Source of the DNA: Paramoeba atlantica
Lineage: Eukaryota; Discosea
Direction: 5' to 3'
DNA: 44,027 nucleotides
Assembly: GCA_977017575.1 (NCBI GenBank)
Contig: CDRNVI010000175.1
Coordinates: 1-44,027 of the forward strand
The notes under the pieces are model-generated. The model was not told the DNA's origin, ran no database searches, and worked only from the letters and a program-made list of their open reading frames with translations. Numbering within the stretch: the stretch's first letter is position 1; the number at the start of each line of letters is the position of its first letter. Of this stretch, positions 1-12,756 are shown in pieces. Made by a program: the position numbers and the translations under genes.

Positions 1-2026
1 AAGAAGAGATGATGAAAAGAAGAAGAAAGGAAGAAGAAGAGAAAAAGAAAAGATTTGAATGTGGAATATGTTTGGAATTGATGAGTTGGGAAAAAGAACC
101 AAGGTTGTTACCTTGTTGTGGTCTTTCTTTTTGTTCTCTTTGTCTCAACAAACTCTTACTTCTTCAAAATCCTTCTTCCTCTTCTTCTTCCTCTTCTTCT
201 TCTTCTTCTTCCCCTTCTTTGAAAGGAGTGAAATGTCCAGTTTGTGGCGAAGTGAATGAATGTGAAAGCGTTGAAACACTTTTGATGAATTATTTGATTC
301 CAGAAACAATTGATGTTCTTCTTTCTTCAAATTTGATTTCTTTCTCCAACCAATCAGGTTTTCTTTTTTTTCTTTTTTTTCTTTTTTTTTTGAACTCTCA
401 CTTTATTTCCTCTCTTCCTTTGTGAGAAAGTTATTTCAAAATTGAAAAACAAAACAACAGGAGATGGTGGATCAGAATGTGTGAATTTCGAAATGTGTGG
501 AGAACAAACTCGAATGTATTGTCCTATTTGTAACATGTTTATTTGTGATTCTTGTGATCCATCTCACACTTCTTCTATTTTCACTCGAAATCACAAACGA
601 TCTGAAAGAGATGGTGTTGAGGGAGGAGGTGGAAGAAGAAGATTGGAAGAGGAGGAGGGAGGGGTGGTGGGAGTGATGGGATTGGAGAATTTGAAGAAGA
701 GAGAATGTTCAAAACACCCATCTGAAACAATCAGTGGATATTGTTTTCAATGTTCTTCTTTTGTTTGTACTCATTGTGTTCTTGAAACACATGTTCAACA
801 CAATGAGAAAGTGAAATCAATTGAAGAAAGTATTTTAGAGAAAAGAAATGAAGTTGTAAAGATTGGAGATAAATTGGAGAAAAGATTGATTTGGATTGAA
901 GAGAAAAGAAAAAGAATTGAAAAAGAAATGAAAGAATTAGAAAAGAAATTAGAAAAGAAAAGAATTGAAAAGAAAGAAATAGAATTGGAGAAAGAAGATT
1001 TGAGAATAAGAAAAGATTCAATTATTCGTTTATCCAACACCCCAACACCAACAACAACAACAACAACAACAACTGATTGTGATGTTTCTCTCTTTTTTGA
1101 TGATCAACTTTTTTTCAACTCTTCTTCAAACTGCAACTGATATTGTTTCTGAAGGAGGGATTGTTGGATTTGGAAAGAAAGGAGTGATTTGTTGTGATGG
1201 TGGGGATTCATTTTGTTTAGTTTCTTCTTTTCCCTTGAAGAATGAACCTTGGGGAGTGAGTGTGAACAGTGATGGGAATATTTTTATTTGTAAAGATGAG
1301 GGTGGATTGAAAGTGAGAGATAAAGAAGGAAATGAGATGATTGAATCAACAATTCAGAAAACAATTGATTCACTTCAGTTGGCTCCTGTTGCTGTTTCAA
1401 TTGGATTGAATGATCAAATTGTTGTTCTTGATCATTCTCAAGGTTGTTATAGAGTTGTAATATTAAACAAAGAAGGAGAATTGATCAAATCTTTTGGATC
1501 AAAAGGTTCTGAAGATGGTCAGTTTAATGAACCATATGGTGTGGATGTGGATGAAGAAGGTAGAATTATTATTGCTGACTCTGGAAATCATCGAATTCAA
1601 GTGTTTGATAATGATGGATCTTTTCTTCATTCTTTTGGTTCATTTGGTTCTTCTTTTGGTCAACTTGATGAACCTCGCAGTGTTGTAGTTGATGGAGATG
1701 GGAATATTGTTATTTCTGATTATAAAAATCATCGAATTCAAGTGATGGATATTGAAGGGAATTTTATTCGATGTTTTGGAACATATGGTTCAGGTGATTC
1801 TCAATTGAACTCTCCAGGAGGTGTTGATGTGGATGGGGAAGGTAGAATTGTTGTTTGTGATTCAGGAAATAGAAGAGTGAGTGTGTTTGAGAAAGATGGA
1901 ACATTTCTTTTTTCATTTGGTAAACCTCACATGGGGGGTCCTATTGGGGTTGTTGTTGATTCATTTGGAACAATTATTGTTTCAGATTATGAGAAAAAGT
2001 CAATTGAATTTTGGAAATCATTTTGA
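1..2026 (+). CDS. TRIM-like RING/B-box/coiled-coil/NHL protein, copy 1 (5' truncated by window, frame break)
   Basis: Exon 1 runs from before base 1 to 357, the intron is 358-460 (GT-AG, phase 1) and exon 2 is 461-2026. Exon 1 carries a RING finger (FECGIC, then LPCCGLSFCSLC, a Ser run, then VKCPVC). Exon 2 carries a first B-box-like Cys cluster, a canonical second B-box (CSKH, CFQC, CTHC, THVQH), a Lys/Glu coiled coil, a Thr run and a six-bladed NHL propeller ending in FWKSF. A run of seven T at about 1109-1115, where the intact copies have six, shifts the frame between the coiled coil and the propeller. The propeller frame itself is open from 1116 to the stop at 2026. Animal relatives of this layout (TRIM2/3/71, Brat) are ubiquitin ligases or RNA binders; here the function is inferred only. 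The break may be real, tolerated or a consensus error. Confidence 0.8.
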
Positions 2027-3382
2027 AAAGAGATGGAGGTTTTTTCTTTTATCTTTTTTCTCTTTTTGATTTTGATTTATTTTATTTTATTATTTTGGAT
2101 CATTTTTTCTTTTTGTTTCCTTTTTTGTTTGAAGAAAATTAAAAACAAGAAATTAAGATATTTTTTTCTCTTCTCTTCTCTTTTTCCCTTCCCCCCCCTT
2201 CCTCCCCTCCTCCCCTCCTCCCCTTTCTCCTTAGTCTCTGTTGTGGTGTGGTGTGGTCTTCTTCTTCCCCCCAAAATCATCATCATTCTTCTTCTTCCAA
2301 TTTTTGATTCAATTTTTTATCCTTCTTCTTCAAAAACAACTTTTCTTATTTTGTTTCTCCTCTTCATTTTTGTGTTTATTGTTGTTGTGTTTTTGTGTTT
2401 TGTGTTTTTGTGAAAGTTCTCTCTCTTTCTCTCTTCCTCTTCTCTTTTTTTTTTGATTTACATTATTTTTCTTTTTTTGTTTTCTTCAAATTTTGTTGTT
2501 GTTAAAAAGAAATGATTCTTTTTTGTTGTGCTGAGATTTCCATTTTTTTGTTCCTTCTTTTTATTTGGTTGAATAAATAATACCCAAACTCAACAACACT
2601 CTTTCAAAACTCAAAAACATCTTTTTTTTTCTTTTTTTTGTTGTTGTTGGGAGTGGGGAGAGGAGGAATTCATTTTTTTTTGGTTCATTGAAGGAGACAA
2701 ACACAATTTTTAGAAAAAAGAAATTTTAATCAACAAAAAATTGAAAAATAGTAATTCCATAAAAGGATCAAGAAATTGAGAAATGAAGAAAGAAAAAGAA
2801 AGAAAGAAAAGGATGAGGGAGAGAAGAAGAAAGAGATATCAGAAACAGACAAAGGGAGAGTGAAGTAAGGGAGAGGAGGAGAGGAGAGAAAGAGAGAGTC
2901 ATGATTGGTCTGTGGAGCAAATCGAAAAAAAAGGTTTGAAAGAAGGAGAATAAAATCAAAGCGAAAAATTGGGAACAAAAAGAACACCCCAACATTTTGT
3001 GCACCAGAAAAGACTAAAAAGAAAGGAAAAGGGAGGGAACGAAAGAGATAAAAATCGAATTGAAATTGAAGAAGAAGAAGGTGATTGGAAAAGAAGAAGA
3101 CCACACCACACCACACCACACCACAACAGAGACTAAAACTAAAAAGAGGGGGAAAGAGAAAAAATGTTAATTTCTTTCATTTTCCTCTAAAAAACAAGAA
3201 AAAAAATAAACAAAAATAAAAAAATAAAATTAAATGAAAATCAAAAAGAAAAAAGAAAAAAAAATAAACAAAACAAAGAACACACCTTCACTTCACCAAC
3301 ACTTTTCAAAAAAGAAACAAAAAAAAAAGAAAAGAGAAAAGGAAATGAAAAAAAACAAACCCTCTTTTCCCTTCTCTCTTTT
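2027..3382. repeat. Convergent intergenic region between copies 1 and 2, imperfect inverted repeat
   Basis: No gene is seen in this 1.36 kb. It holds the 3' flanks of two facing TRIM-NHL copies and they are homologous in inverted orientation. The landmark is a TGTGGTGTGG microsatellite at about 2241-2256, followed by TCTTCTTCTTCC, mirrored as a CCACACCACA run at about 3101-3125 preceded by GAAGAAGA. An AATAAA-type candidate polyadenylation signal lies near 2573. The segment GGAGAGGAGGAATTC (about 2658-2672) recurs after copy 3 near 10199, so the whole 3' flank was duplicated with the gene pair. Confidence 0.6.
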
Positions 3383-5681
3383 TCAAAATGATTTCCAAAA
3401 TTCAATTGACTTTTTCTCATTATCTGAAACAATAATTGTTCCAAATGAATCAACAACAACCCCATTAGGATTCTTCATGTGAGGTTTACCAAATGAAAAA
3501 AGAAATGTTCCATCTTTCTCAAACACACTCGCTCTTCTATTTCCTTGATCACAAACAACAATTCTACCTTCCCCATCCACATCAACACCTCTTGGAGAAT
3601 CAAATTGAGAATCACCTGAACCTCTTGTTCCAAAACATCGAATAAAATTCCCTTCAATATCCATCACTTGAATCCGATGATTCCCAAACTCAGAAATAAC
3701 AATATTCCCATCTCTATCAACTACAACACTTTTTGGTTGCTTAAATTGACCTTCAGAAGAACCAAATGAACCAAAAGAATGAAGAAAAGATCCATCATTA
3801 TCAAACACTTGAATTCGATGATTCAAAGTATCACAAACAATAATTCTACCTTCTTCATCCACATCCACACCACATGGGATATCAAACTGACCATCTTTAG
3901 AACCATTTGATCCAAAAGATTTGATCAATTCTCCTTCTTTGTTTAATATTACAACTTGATGAGAACCTTGAGAATGATCAAGAACAACAATTTGATCATT
4001 CAATCCAATTGAAACATCAACAGGTTTCAATGAAGTGAATCAATTGTTTTCTGAATTGTTGATTCAATCATCTCATTTCCTTCTTTATCTCTCACTTTCA
4101 ATCCACCCTGAATTTCACAAATAAAAATATTCCCATCACTGTTCACACTCACTCCAAAAGGTCCGTCCTTCAAAGGAAAAGAAGAAACAAAACAAAATGA
4201 ATCACCACCACCATCACAACAAATTACTCCTTTCTTTGGTTTCAGTGCTTCACCAACACCTCCTTCAGAAACAATATCAGTTGCAGTTTGAAGAAGAGTT
4301 GAAAAAAGTTGATCATCAAAAAAGAGAGAAACATCACAATCAGTTGTTGTTGTTGTTGTTGTTGTTGGTGTGTTGGATAAACGAATAATTGAATCTTTTC
4401 TGATTCTCAAATCTTCTTTCTCTAATTCTATTTCTTTTTTTTCAATTCTTTTCTTTTCTAATTTCTCTTCTAATTCTTTCATTTCTTTTTCAATCCTTTT
4501 TCTTTTCTCTTCAATCTCAATCAATCTTTTCTCCAATTTATCTCCAATCTTTACAATTTCATTTCTCTTCTCTAAAATACTTTCTTCAATCGATTTTACT
4601 TTCTCATTGTGTTCGACATGAGTTTCAAGAATACAACGAGTACAAACAAAAGAAGAACATTGAAAACAATACCCACTGATTGTTTCAGATGGGTGTTTTG
4701 AACATTCTCTCTTCTTCAAATTCTCCAATCCCATCACTCCCACCACCCCTCCCTCCTCTTCCAATCTTCTTCTTCCACCTCCTCCCTCAACACCATCTCT
4801 TTCAGATCGTTTGCGATTTCGAGTGAAAATAGAAGAGGAGTGAGAAGAATGATCACAAGAATCACAAATAAAGACTTTACAATCAGAACAATACATTCGA
4901 GTTTGTTCTCCACATGTTTCGAAATTCGCACATCTTCTTTGAACTTCTCCTGATTTGTTTTATTTTGTTGTTTCAAAAAGAAGAAAATAAATCAGTGAAG
5001 GTGGCAGGGGGTGGGTCGAACTCCCCAAAAAAGAAAAAAGAAAGAAAAATGAAAAGAAAAAAAGAAGAAACCTGAAGTTGATTGATTGGAGAAAGAAATC
5101 AAATTTGAAGAAAGAAGAACATCAATCGTTTCTGGAATCAAATAATTCATCATAAGTGCTCCAATGCTTTCACATTCGTTCATTTCTCGACAAATTGGAC
5201 ATTTCACTCCTTTCAAAGAAGAAATGGGAGAGGGAGAAGGGGAGGAGGAAGAAGAAGAAGAGGAAGAAGGAGAAGAAGAGGGAGATGAGGAAGAAGAAGA
5301 AGAAGGATTTTGAAGAAGAAAGAGTTTGTTGAGACAAAGAGAACAAAAAGAAAGACCACAACAAGGTAACAATCTTGGTTCTTTTTCCCAATTCATCAAT
5401 TCCAAACATATTCCACATTCAAATCTTTTCTTTTTCTCTTCTTCTTCCTTTCTTCTCCTTTTCATCATCTCTTCTTCTTGTTCTCTTTCTCCTTCTTCCT
5501 CTCGCTCTTTTCTTTGTTGTTCTTGATCTTCTATTTCTTGTTCTTCTCCAACATCACTTTCATCATCATCAGATTGTTCTTCTTTCTTTTCTTTTCTTGT
5601 TTTTCGTTTCTCTTTCTCATTCTCACTCTCCACAATCTCTATTCCTCCTCTCTTTTTCTCTTCTTTTTTTTTTTCACTCAT
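3383..5681 (-). CDS. TRIM-like RING/B-box/coiled-coil/NHL protein, copy 2 (one-base frame break)
   Basis: Exon 1 is 5681-5072 and exon 2 is 4949-3383, joined in phase 1. The start is the ATG at 5681 (MSEKKKEEKKRGG), shared with copy 4. An acidic/basic N-terminal tail is followed by a RING-like domain with a long Ser/Pro insertion between the last two Cys pairs, two B-boxes, a coiled coil with a Thr run, and the NHL propeller. The frame breaks at about 4028-4036: where intact copies read HLKP or HLNP, one T is missing from a TTT triplet and a TGA follows SLH. The rest of the propeller is open (3383-4030) and shows no other damage, so the break is recent, an error, or tolerated. It is convergent with copy 1 and divergent from copy 3. 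Confidence 0.82.
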
Positions 5682-7252
5682 TTTGTTTTCACGTCCCACC
5701 CAACAACAAAAAAGGAAACAACTTTTGAAAAGAGAAGAACAAAAACACAAGTAAAATAGATGAAAGATCTCTGAGTGAAACAATAAATAATCAATAACCA
5801 CAACACACACAAACAAAAAGAGAACAAAATGATTTTTACACACATAAAAACAAGAAAAAAGAAGGATTCAAAGATAAAAATAAAAATCAAAACCTTTTTC
5901 TCAAAATTTCTAAAAAAAAAAGAGAGAGGATACAAAAAAAACAAGCAGTAGAAGAGGGAGAAGAAGAAAACGAAAAATGTCCAGAGACTCCAACAACAAG
6001 AACAAAAGAAAGCCTGAATAATTCACAAAAGAGAGAGAGAAAAACGCTGTCAACAAAAGATCCAAAAAAGACAAAGAGAGAAAGAGAGGAGAAAGAGAAA
6101 AAGAGAAGAGAGGAAAACACAAAAATGAAAAATGGCAAGAGGAGAGAAGAGGAGGGACAAAAAAATGGAGAAAAAAATGGAGAAAAAAGAAGACTCTGAA
6201 AGAAATCAAAACTGTGAGGCAAATCAGAAACCAAAATGAAATGTCCAAATGAAGTGCAAGAGAGAGAGAGAGAGAGACAGAGAGAGGAGCGCAAAACAAA
6301 ATCTCAGCAAAGAAGAGAAACAACAGAAAGATGGGAAGAAGAGAAGAAACAAAAATAAAAGAGGATGTTGTCCAAAAAGAGGTCCAACAAAAACTCAAAA
6401 AAAGAGATTCAACGAGAACTGAAATCAAGAGAGAGACAGACAGAACAAAAGGAAAAAAAAACAGAAAGAAAGAAAGAACAAGAGAAGAGACAGAGAGAAA
6501 AAAAAAGAGAAAAAAAGGAAGGATACGAAAAGAGGATTCAAAACTTTTTAAACCTCTGAAAAAAATATCACAAAAACACACCAAAAACTGTTTCTTTTTC
6601 GTTTTTTTCCCTCTCTCTCTTCTCTCTCTTTTCTCTCTTCTCTCTTTTCTCTTCTTCCCTTCTTTGACATATTGTTTTGGACTCTCTTTCTCTCTCTCTC
6701 TCCTTTCATTTTGGGGATTTTTTGTGTCGTTATCTTGAAGATTTCTTCTCTTTCTTCTTCTCTCTTTTGGAAGCTCTTTCCTCTCTCTCATTTTTTTTCG
6801 TTTGTTTGGGGATCTCTTTCTTTCTCTTGGTGTTTTATATTTTGGACCCTTTTTGGATTATATTGTTTTTGGAGAGAGACTCTCTCTTTTCTTCTTTTCT
6901 CTTTCTTTGCAAAAGAAGAAAAGCTTTCGTGACTTTTTGGAAGATGTTTGTATTTTTCATTTTTTACTTTCTTTTTTCTCTTTTTGTCAGACAAAAGAGA
7001 AATTAATTTTTGAAAAAATTGTTAGAACCTCTTTCTCTCTTTTCTCTCTCTCTCTCTTTGGAGGACATTCTTCTCTCCATTGTTCCTCTTTTTATTCCTT
7101 TTGTTTTGGGGGGGGTAGTACCAGTCTCTTTTGTGTGGGTGATAGTTTTTTGGTTTGATTTTTTCTTTTTCCTTTTTTCCTTTTCCTTTTATTTCTTATT
7201 TTTTTGTTGTATTGATTGATCTCTTTTCTCACACACAGGGAAGAGAGACAAA
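5682..7252. repeat. Divergent spacer between copies 2 and 3, with duplicated 5' flank
   Basis: This 1.57 kb spacer separates two divergent start codons. No convincing gene is present; the long frames are Ser/Phe/Leu strings of pyrimidine-rich DNA. The part next to copy 2 (about 5682-6575) is nearly identical to the 5' flank of copy 4 (about 13162-14030), including the purine-rich stretch near 6250 and the GGATTCAAAACTTTTT motif near 6535. The half next to copy 3 is T-rich and ends in a pyrimidine tract plus ACACACAG about 15 bases before the ATG, which could be the acceptor of a 5' UTR intron. A similar TTACAG precedes copy 5. Confidence 0.55.
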
Positions 7253-9522
7253 ATGAGTGAAAAAAGAGGAAAGAGAAAAAGAGGAGGAAAAACAGAATTA
7301 GAAAGTGAGAAAAAGAGAAAAACCAAAAAAGGAAAGAAAGAGAAGAAGATGATGATGTTGTTGTTGTAATTGAAGATGACAATGTTGATGAAAAAGAACA
7401 AAGAGAAAGAAGAAATGAGGATGTTCTTGGAAAGAGAGAACAACAAGTGGGACAAAATGAAGGAGAAAGAGAAAGAGAAGAAGAAAGAAGGAAAAGAAGA
7501 AGAAAGGAAGAAGAGAAAAAGAAAAGATTTGAATGTGGAATATGTTTGGAATTGATGAGTTGGGAAAAAGAACCAAGGTTGTTACCTTGTTGTGGTCTTT
7601 CTTTTTGTTCTCTTTGTCTCAACAAACTCTTACTTCTTCAAAACCCTTCCTCCTCTTCTTCCTCTTCTCCCTCTTCTTCATCCTTTTCTTCTTTGAAAGG
7701 AGTGAAATGTCCAGTTTGTAGAGAAATGAACGAATGTGAAAGCATTGAAACACTTTCGATGAATTATTTGATTCCAGAAACAATTGATGTTCTTCTTTCT
7801 TCAAATTTGATCTCTTTCTCCCAACAATCAACTTCAGGTTTCTCCATTTTTTTCTCCATTTTTTGAACTCTAACTTTCCTCTCTTCCTTTTGAGAGAAAG
7901 GTTATTTCAAAAGTTGAAAAAACATGTTTTTTGAAAAACAAAACAACAGGAGATGGTGGATCAGAATGTGCGAATTTCGAAACGTGTGGAAAACAAACTC
8001 GAATGTTTTGTCCTGATTGTAAAGTCTTTATTTGTGATTCTTGTGATCCATCTCACACTTCAAATGTTTTCACTCGAAATCACAAACGATCTGAAAGAGA
8101 TGGTGTTGAGGGAGGAGGTGGAAGAAGAAGATTGGAAGAGGAGGGGGTGACAATGGTGGGAGTGATGGGATTGGAGAATTTGAAGAAGAGAGAATGTTCA
8201 AAACACCCATCTGAAACAATTTGTGGATATTGTTTTCAATGTTCTTCTTTTGTTTGTGTTTGTTGTATTCTTGAAACACATGTTCAACACAATGAGAAAG
8301 TGAAATCAATTGAAGAAAGTATTTTAGAGAAAAGGAATGAAATTGTAAAGATTGGAGATAAATTGGAGAAAAGATTGATTGAGATTGAAGAGAAAAGAAA
8401 AAGGATTGAAAAAGAAATGAAAGAATTAGAAGAGAAATTAGAAAAGAAAAGAATTGAAAAAAAAGAAATAGAATTGGAGAAAGAAGATTTGAGAATAAGA
8501 AAAGATTCAATTATTCGTTTATCCAACACACCAACACCAACAACAACAACAACAACAACTGATTGTGATGTTTCTCTCTTTTTGATGATCAACTTTTTTC
8601 AACTCTTCTTCAAACTGCAACTGATATTGTTTCTGAAGGAGGTGTTGTTGGATTATTCTCAAAACCAAAGAAAGGAGTGATTTGTTGTGATGGTGGTGGT
8701 GATTCTTTTCGTTTAGTTTCTTCTTTTCCTTTGAAGAACGGACCTTCTGGAGTGAGTGTGAACAGTGATGGGAATATTTTTATTTGTAAATTTGGGGGTG
8801 GATTGAGTGTGAGAGATAAAGAAGGAAATGAGATGATTGAGTCAACAATTCAGAAAACAATTGATTCACTTCAGTTGGCTCCTGTTGATGTTTCAATTGG
8901 ATTGAATGATCAAATTGTTGTTCTTGATCATTCTCAAGGTTGTGATAGAGTTGCAATATTAAACAAAGAAGGAGAATTGATCAAATCTTTTGGATCAAAA
9001 GGTTCTAAAGATGGTCAGTTTAATATTCCATATGGTGTGTATGTGGATGAAGAAGGTAGAATTATTGTTGTTGATACTTGGAATCATCGAATTCAAGTGT
9101 TTGAGAATGATGGATCTTTTCTTCGTTCTTTTGGTTCAAAAGGTTCTTCTGAAGGTCAATTTGATCAAATTGACAGTGTTGTAGTTGATAGAGATGGGAA
9201 TATTGTTATTTCTGATTCTGGAAATCATCGGATTCAAGTGATGGATATTGAAGGGAATTTTATTCGATGTTTTGGAACAAGAGGTTCAGGTGATTCTCAA
9301 TTGAACCATCCACAAGGTGTTGATGTGGATGGGGAAGGTAGAATTGTTGTTTGTGATAGAGGAAATGAAAGAGTGAGTGTGTTTGAGAAAGATGGAACAT
9401 TTCTTTTTTCATTTGGTAAACATCACATGGTGAATCCTATTGGGGTTGTTGTTGATTCATTTGGAACAATTATTGTTTCAGATTATGAGAAAAATTCAAT
9501 TGAATTTTGGAAATCATTTTGA
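7253..9522 (+). pseudogene. TRIM-like RING/B-box/coiled-coil/NHL protein, copy 3 (two frame breaks)
   Basis: The predicted start at 7253 (MSEKRGKRKRGG) matches the start of copy 5. Exon 1 is 7253-7837, the intron 7838-7949 and exon 2 7950-9522. Two breaks are visible. In the N-terminal charged tail (before 7447) the starting frame ends at a TAA near 7367, while the RING frame continues in another register. At 8577-8583 a run of five T, where intact copies have six, shifts the frame between coiled coil and propeller. RING, both B-boxes, coiled coil and all six NHL blades are otherwise complete and as conserved as in the open copies. It could be a pseudogene, or an intact gene with homopolymer consensus errors. 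Its propeller has its own set of variable residues (for example DTWNHR, QIDSVV, NHPQGV, DRGNER). Confidence 0.75.
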
Positions 9523-10855
9523 AAAGAGATAGAGGTTTTTTCTTTTCTCTTTTTTTTCTCTTTTTTTCTTTTTTGATTTTGATTTGTTTTTTTTTTTTGT
9601 ATCATTTTTTTCTTTCTTTTTTCTTTTTGTTTCCTTTTTTTGTTTGAAGAAAATTAAAAACAAGAAATTAAGATATTTTTTTCTCTTCTCTTCTCTTTTC
9701 CCCCTTCCTCCCCTTCCTCCCCTCCTCCCTTTTCTCCTTTTTTAGTCTCTGTTGTGGTGTGGTGCAGTGGTCTTCTTCTTCCCCCCCAAAATCATCATCA
9801 TTCTTCTTCTTCCAATTTTTGATTTGATTTTTGATCCTTCTTCTTCTTCTTCAAAAACACTTTTCTTGATTTTGTTTCTCCTCTTCATTTTTGTGTTTCT
9901 CCTCTTCATTTGTGTTTTATTGTTGTTGTGTGTGTGTTTTGTGTTTTTGTGAAAATTTTCTCTCTTCCCTTCCTCTTCTCTTTTTTTTTGATTGAAATTA
10001 TTTTTCTTTTTTTGTTTTCTTCTAATTTTGTATTCTTCTTTTTGTTGAGATTTTTTTTTTGTCTTCTTTTTTGTTCTGTTAATTTTTTGTTCTTTTTGTT
10101 CCTTCTTTTTTGTTTTGTTCTTTTTGTTGATTCATCTTTTTTATTTGGTTGAATAAAAACTCAAAAACAACTATTTTTTCTTTTTTTTTGTTGGGGGGAG
10201 AGGAGGAATTCATATATTTTGGTTCATATTGAATGAGAGAAACACAATTTTTGGAAAAAAGAAAATTTTTAATCAATAAAAAAATTGAGAAATAGTATTT
10301 CACAAAAGGATCAAGAAATCGAGAAAATTCTCATCCAGCCCCACATCAAAAACAAATGAGAGATGAAGAAAGAAAAGAAAAGAAGAAGAGAAGAAGAAAG
10401 AACAAGATAAGAATCAGACAAAGGGAGAGTGGAGGTGAGGGAGGAGGAGAAAGAGAGAGTCATGATTGGTCTAATCATAACCTTTTTCGAAAAAGGTTTG
10501 AAAGAAGGAAAATTCGAAGAGAAAAATTGGAAACAAGAACACCCCAACAATTGTGCACCAGAGACTAAAAGAAAGGAAAAGGGAGGGAAGGAAAGAGAAA
10601 GAGAAGGTGTTAATAAATCGATACTAAATGAAAAAATAACACAGATATTCAAAATGAGAACCATTTTTTGACATGAAAAAAATATTTTGTTAATCTCATC
10701 CAATTTCAAAAGAAAAGACAACCAAAATCATTTTTTCATTTTTCACAAACAACAACAGAGAAACAAAACAAACGCACATCTCAAAATAACAAGATGGAAA
10801 ATCAAAAATGAAAAAAAGAGAAAAAAAAGAAAAAAGAAAAAACCTCTATCTCTTT
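9523..10855. repeat. Convergent spacer between copies 3 and 4, second copy of the shared 3' flank
   Basis: No gene is seen. The segment repeats the layout of 2027-3382: a T-rich stretch, a GTTGTGGTGTGGTG run near 9750, the GAGAGGAGGAATTC landmark near 10199, and the inverted-side motifs ATGATTGGTCT and TTTGTGCACCAG-like sequence near 10460-10560. It is somewhat rearranged relative to the first pair (the mirrored CCACACC run is missing on the copy 4 side). An AATAAA lies near 10152. Confidence 0.55.
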
Positions 10856-12724
10856 TCAAAATGATTTCCAAAATTCAATTGACATTTTCTCCCAATCTGA
10901 AACAATAATTGTTCCAAATGAATCAACAACAACCCCAATAGGATTCTTCATGTGATGTTTACCAAATGAAAAAAGAAATGTTCCATCTTTCTCAAACACA
11001 CTCACTCTTCCATTTCCTCCATCACAAACAACAATTCTACCTTCCCCATCCACATCAACACCTTCTGGACGATCTAATTGAGAATCACCTGAACCTCTTG
11101 TTCCAAAACATCGAATAAAATTCCCTTCAATATCCATCACTTGAATTCGATTATTCCCCAAATCAGAAATAACAATATTCCCATCTCTATCAACTACAAC
11201 ACTGTAAGGTTCATCAAATTGACCTTCAGAAGAACCTTTTGAACCAAAAGAATGAAGAAAAGATCCATCATTATCAAACACTTGAATTCGATGATTCAAA
11301 GTATCACAAACAATAATTCTACCTTCTTCATCCACATCCACACCATTTGGATCATTAAACTGACCATCTTCAGAACCTCTTGATCCAAAAGATTTGATCA
11401 ACTCTCCTTCTTTGTTTAATATTACAACTCTATAACGACCTTGAGAATAATCAAGAACAACAATTTGATCATTCAATCCAATTGAAACATCAACAGGTTT
11501 CAACTCAAGTGAAGCAATTGTTTTCTGAATTGTTGATTCAATCATCTCATTTCCTTCAAAATCTCTCACTTTCAATCCATCCTCCCATTCACAAATAAAA
11601 ATATTCCCATCACTGTTCACACTCACTCCAAAAGGTTGATTCTTCAAAGGAAAAGAAGAAACAAAACGAAAAGAATCACCACCACCATCACAACAAATCA
11701 CTCCTTTCTTTGGTTTTGAGAATAATCCATCAACACCTCCTTCAGAAACAATATCATTTGCAGTTTGAAGGAGAGTTGAAAAAAGTTGATCATCAAAAAA
11801 GAGAGAAACATCACAATCAGTTGTTGTTGTTGTTGTTGTTGTTGTTGGGGTGTTGGATAAACGAATAATTGAATCTTTTCTGATTCTCAAATCTTCTTTC
11901 TCTAATTCTATTTCTTTCTTTTCAATTCTTTTCTTTTCTAATTTCTCTTCTAATTCTTTCATTTCTTTTTCAATCCTTTTTCTTTTCTTTTCAATCCAAA
12001 TCAATCTTTTCTCCAATTTATCTCCAATCTTTACAATTTCATTCCTTTTCTCTAAAATACTTTCTTCAATTGATTTCACTTTCTCATTGTGTTGGACATG
12101 AGTTTCAAGAGCACAACGAATACAAACAAAAGAAGAACATTGAAAACAATATCCACTGATTGTTTCAGATGGGTGTTTTGAACATTCTCTCTTCTTCAAA
12201 TTCTCCAATCCCATCACTCCCACCCCTCCCTCCTCCCCTTCCAATCTTCTTCTTCCACCTCCCTCATTACTCTGTTCACCACAAGTAACATTTCGCTGTT
12301 GAGATCGTTTGTGATTTCGAGAGAAAATAGAAGAGGAGTGAGACAGATCACAAGAATCACAAATAAAGCCTTTACAATCAGAACAAAACATTTGAGTTTG
12401 TTCTCCACACGTTTCGAAATTCACACATCGAACTTCTCCTAATTTTTTTTGTTGTTTAAAAAAAGTTCAAATAATTCAAAAACAACAAGAAGAGTAACAA
12501 TGAAAAAAGAAAAAAGAAAAAGAAAAAAAAAATCAAAAAAAAAGAAGAAGAAACCTGAAGTTGATTGTTGGGATAAAGAAATCAAATTTGAAGAAAGAAG
12601 AACATCAATCGTTTCTGGAATCAAATAATTCATCGTAAGTGCCTCAACACTTTCACATTCATTCACTTCTCTACAAATTGGACATTTCACTCCTTTCAAA
12701 GAAGAGGGAGAGGGAGAAGGGAAA

Positions 12725-12756
<32 letters not shown>

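Noticed and set aside
2027..3382. Inverted repeats as the ends of a DNA transposon
   Set aside because: The inverted similarity comes from two facing gene copies with homologous flanks. No transposase, target-site duplication or defined termini were seen.
6288..7219. Ser/Phe/Leu-rich frames upstream of copy 3
   Set aside because: Pyrimidine-rich repeat DNA with no conserved motif; part of it is duplicated non-coding 5' flank.
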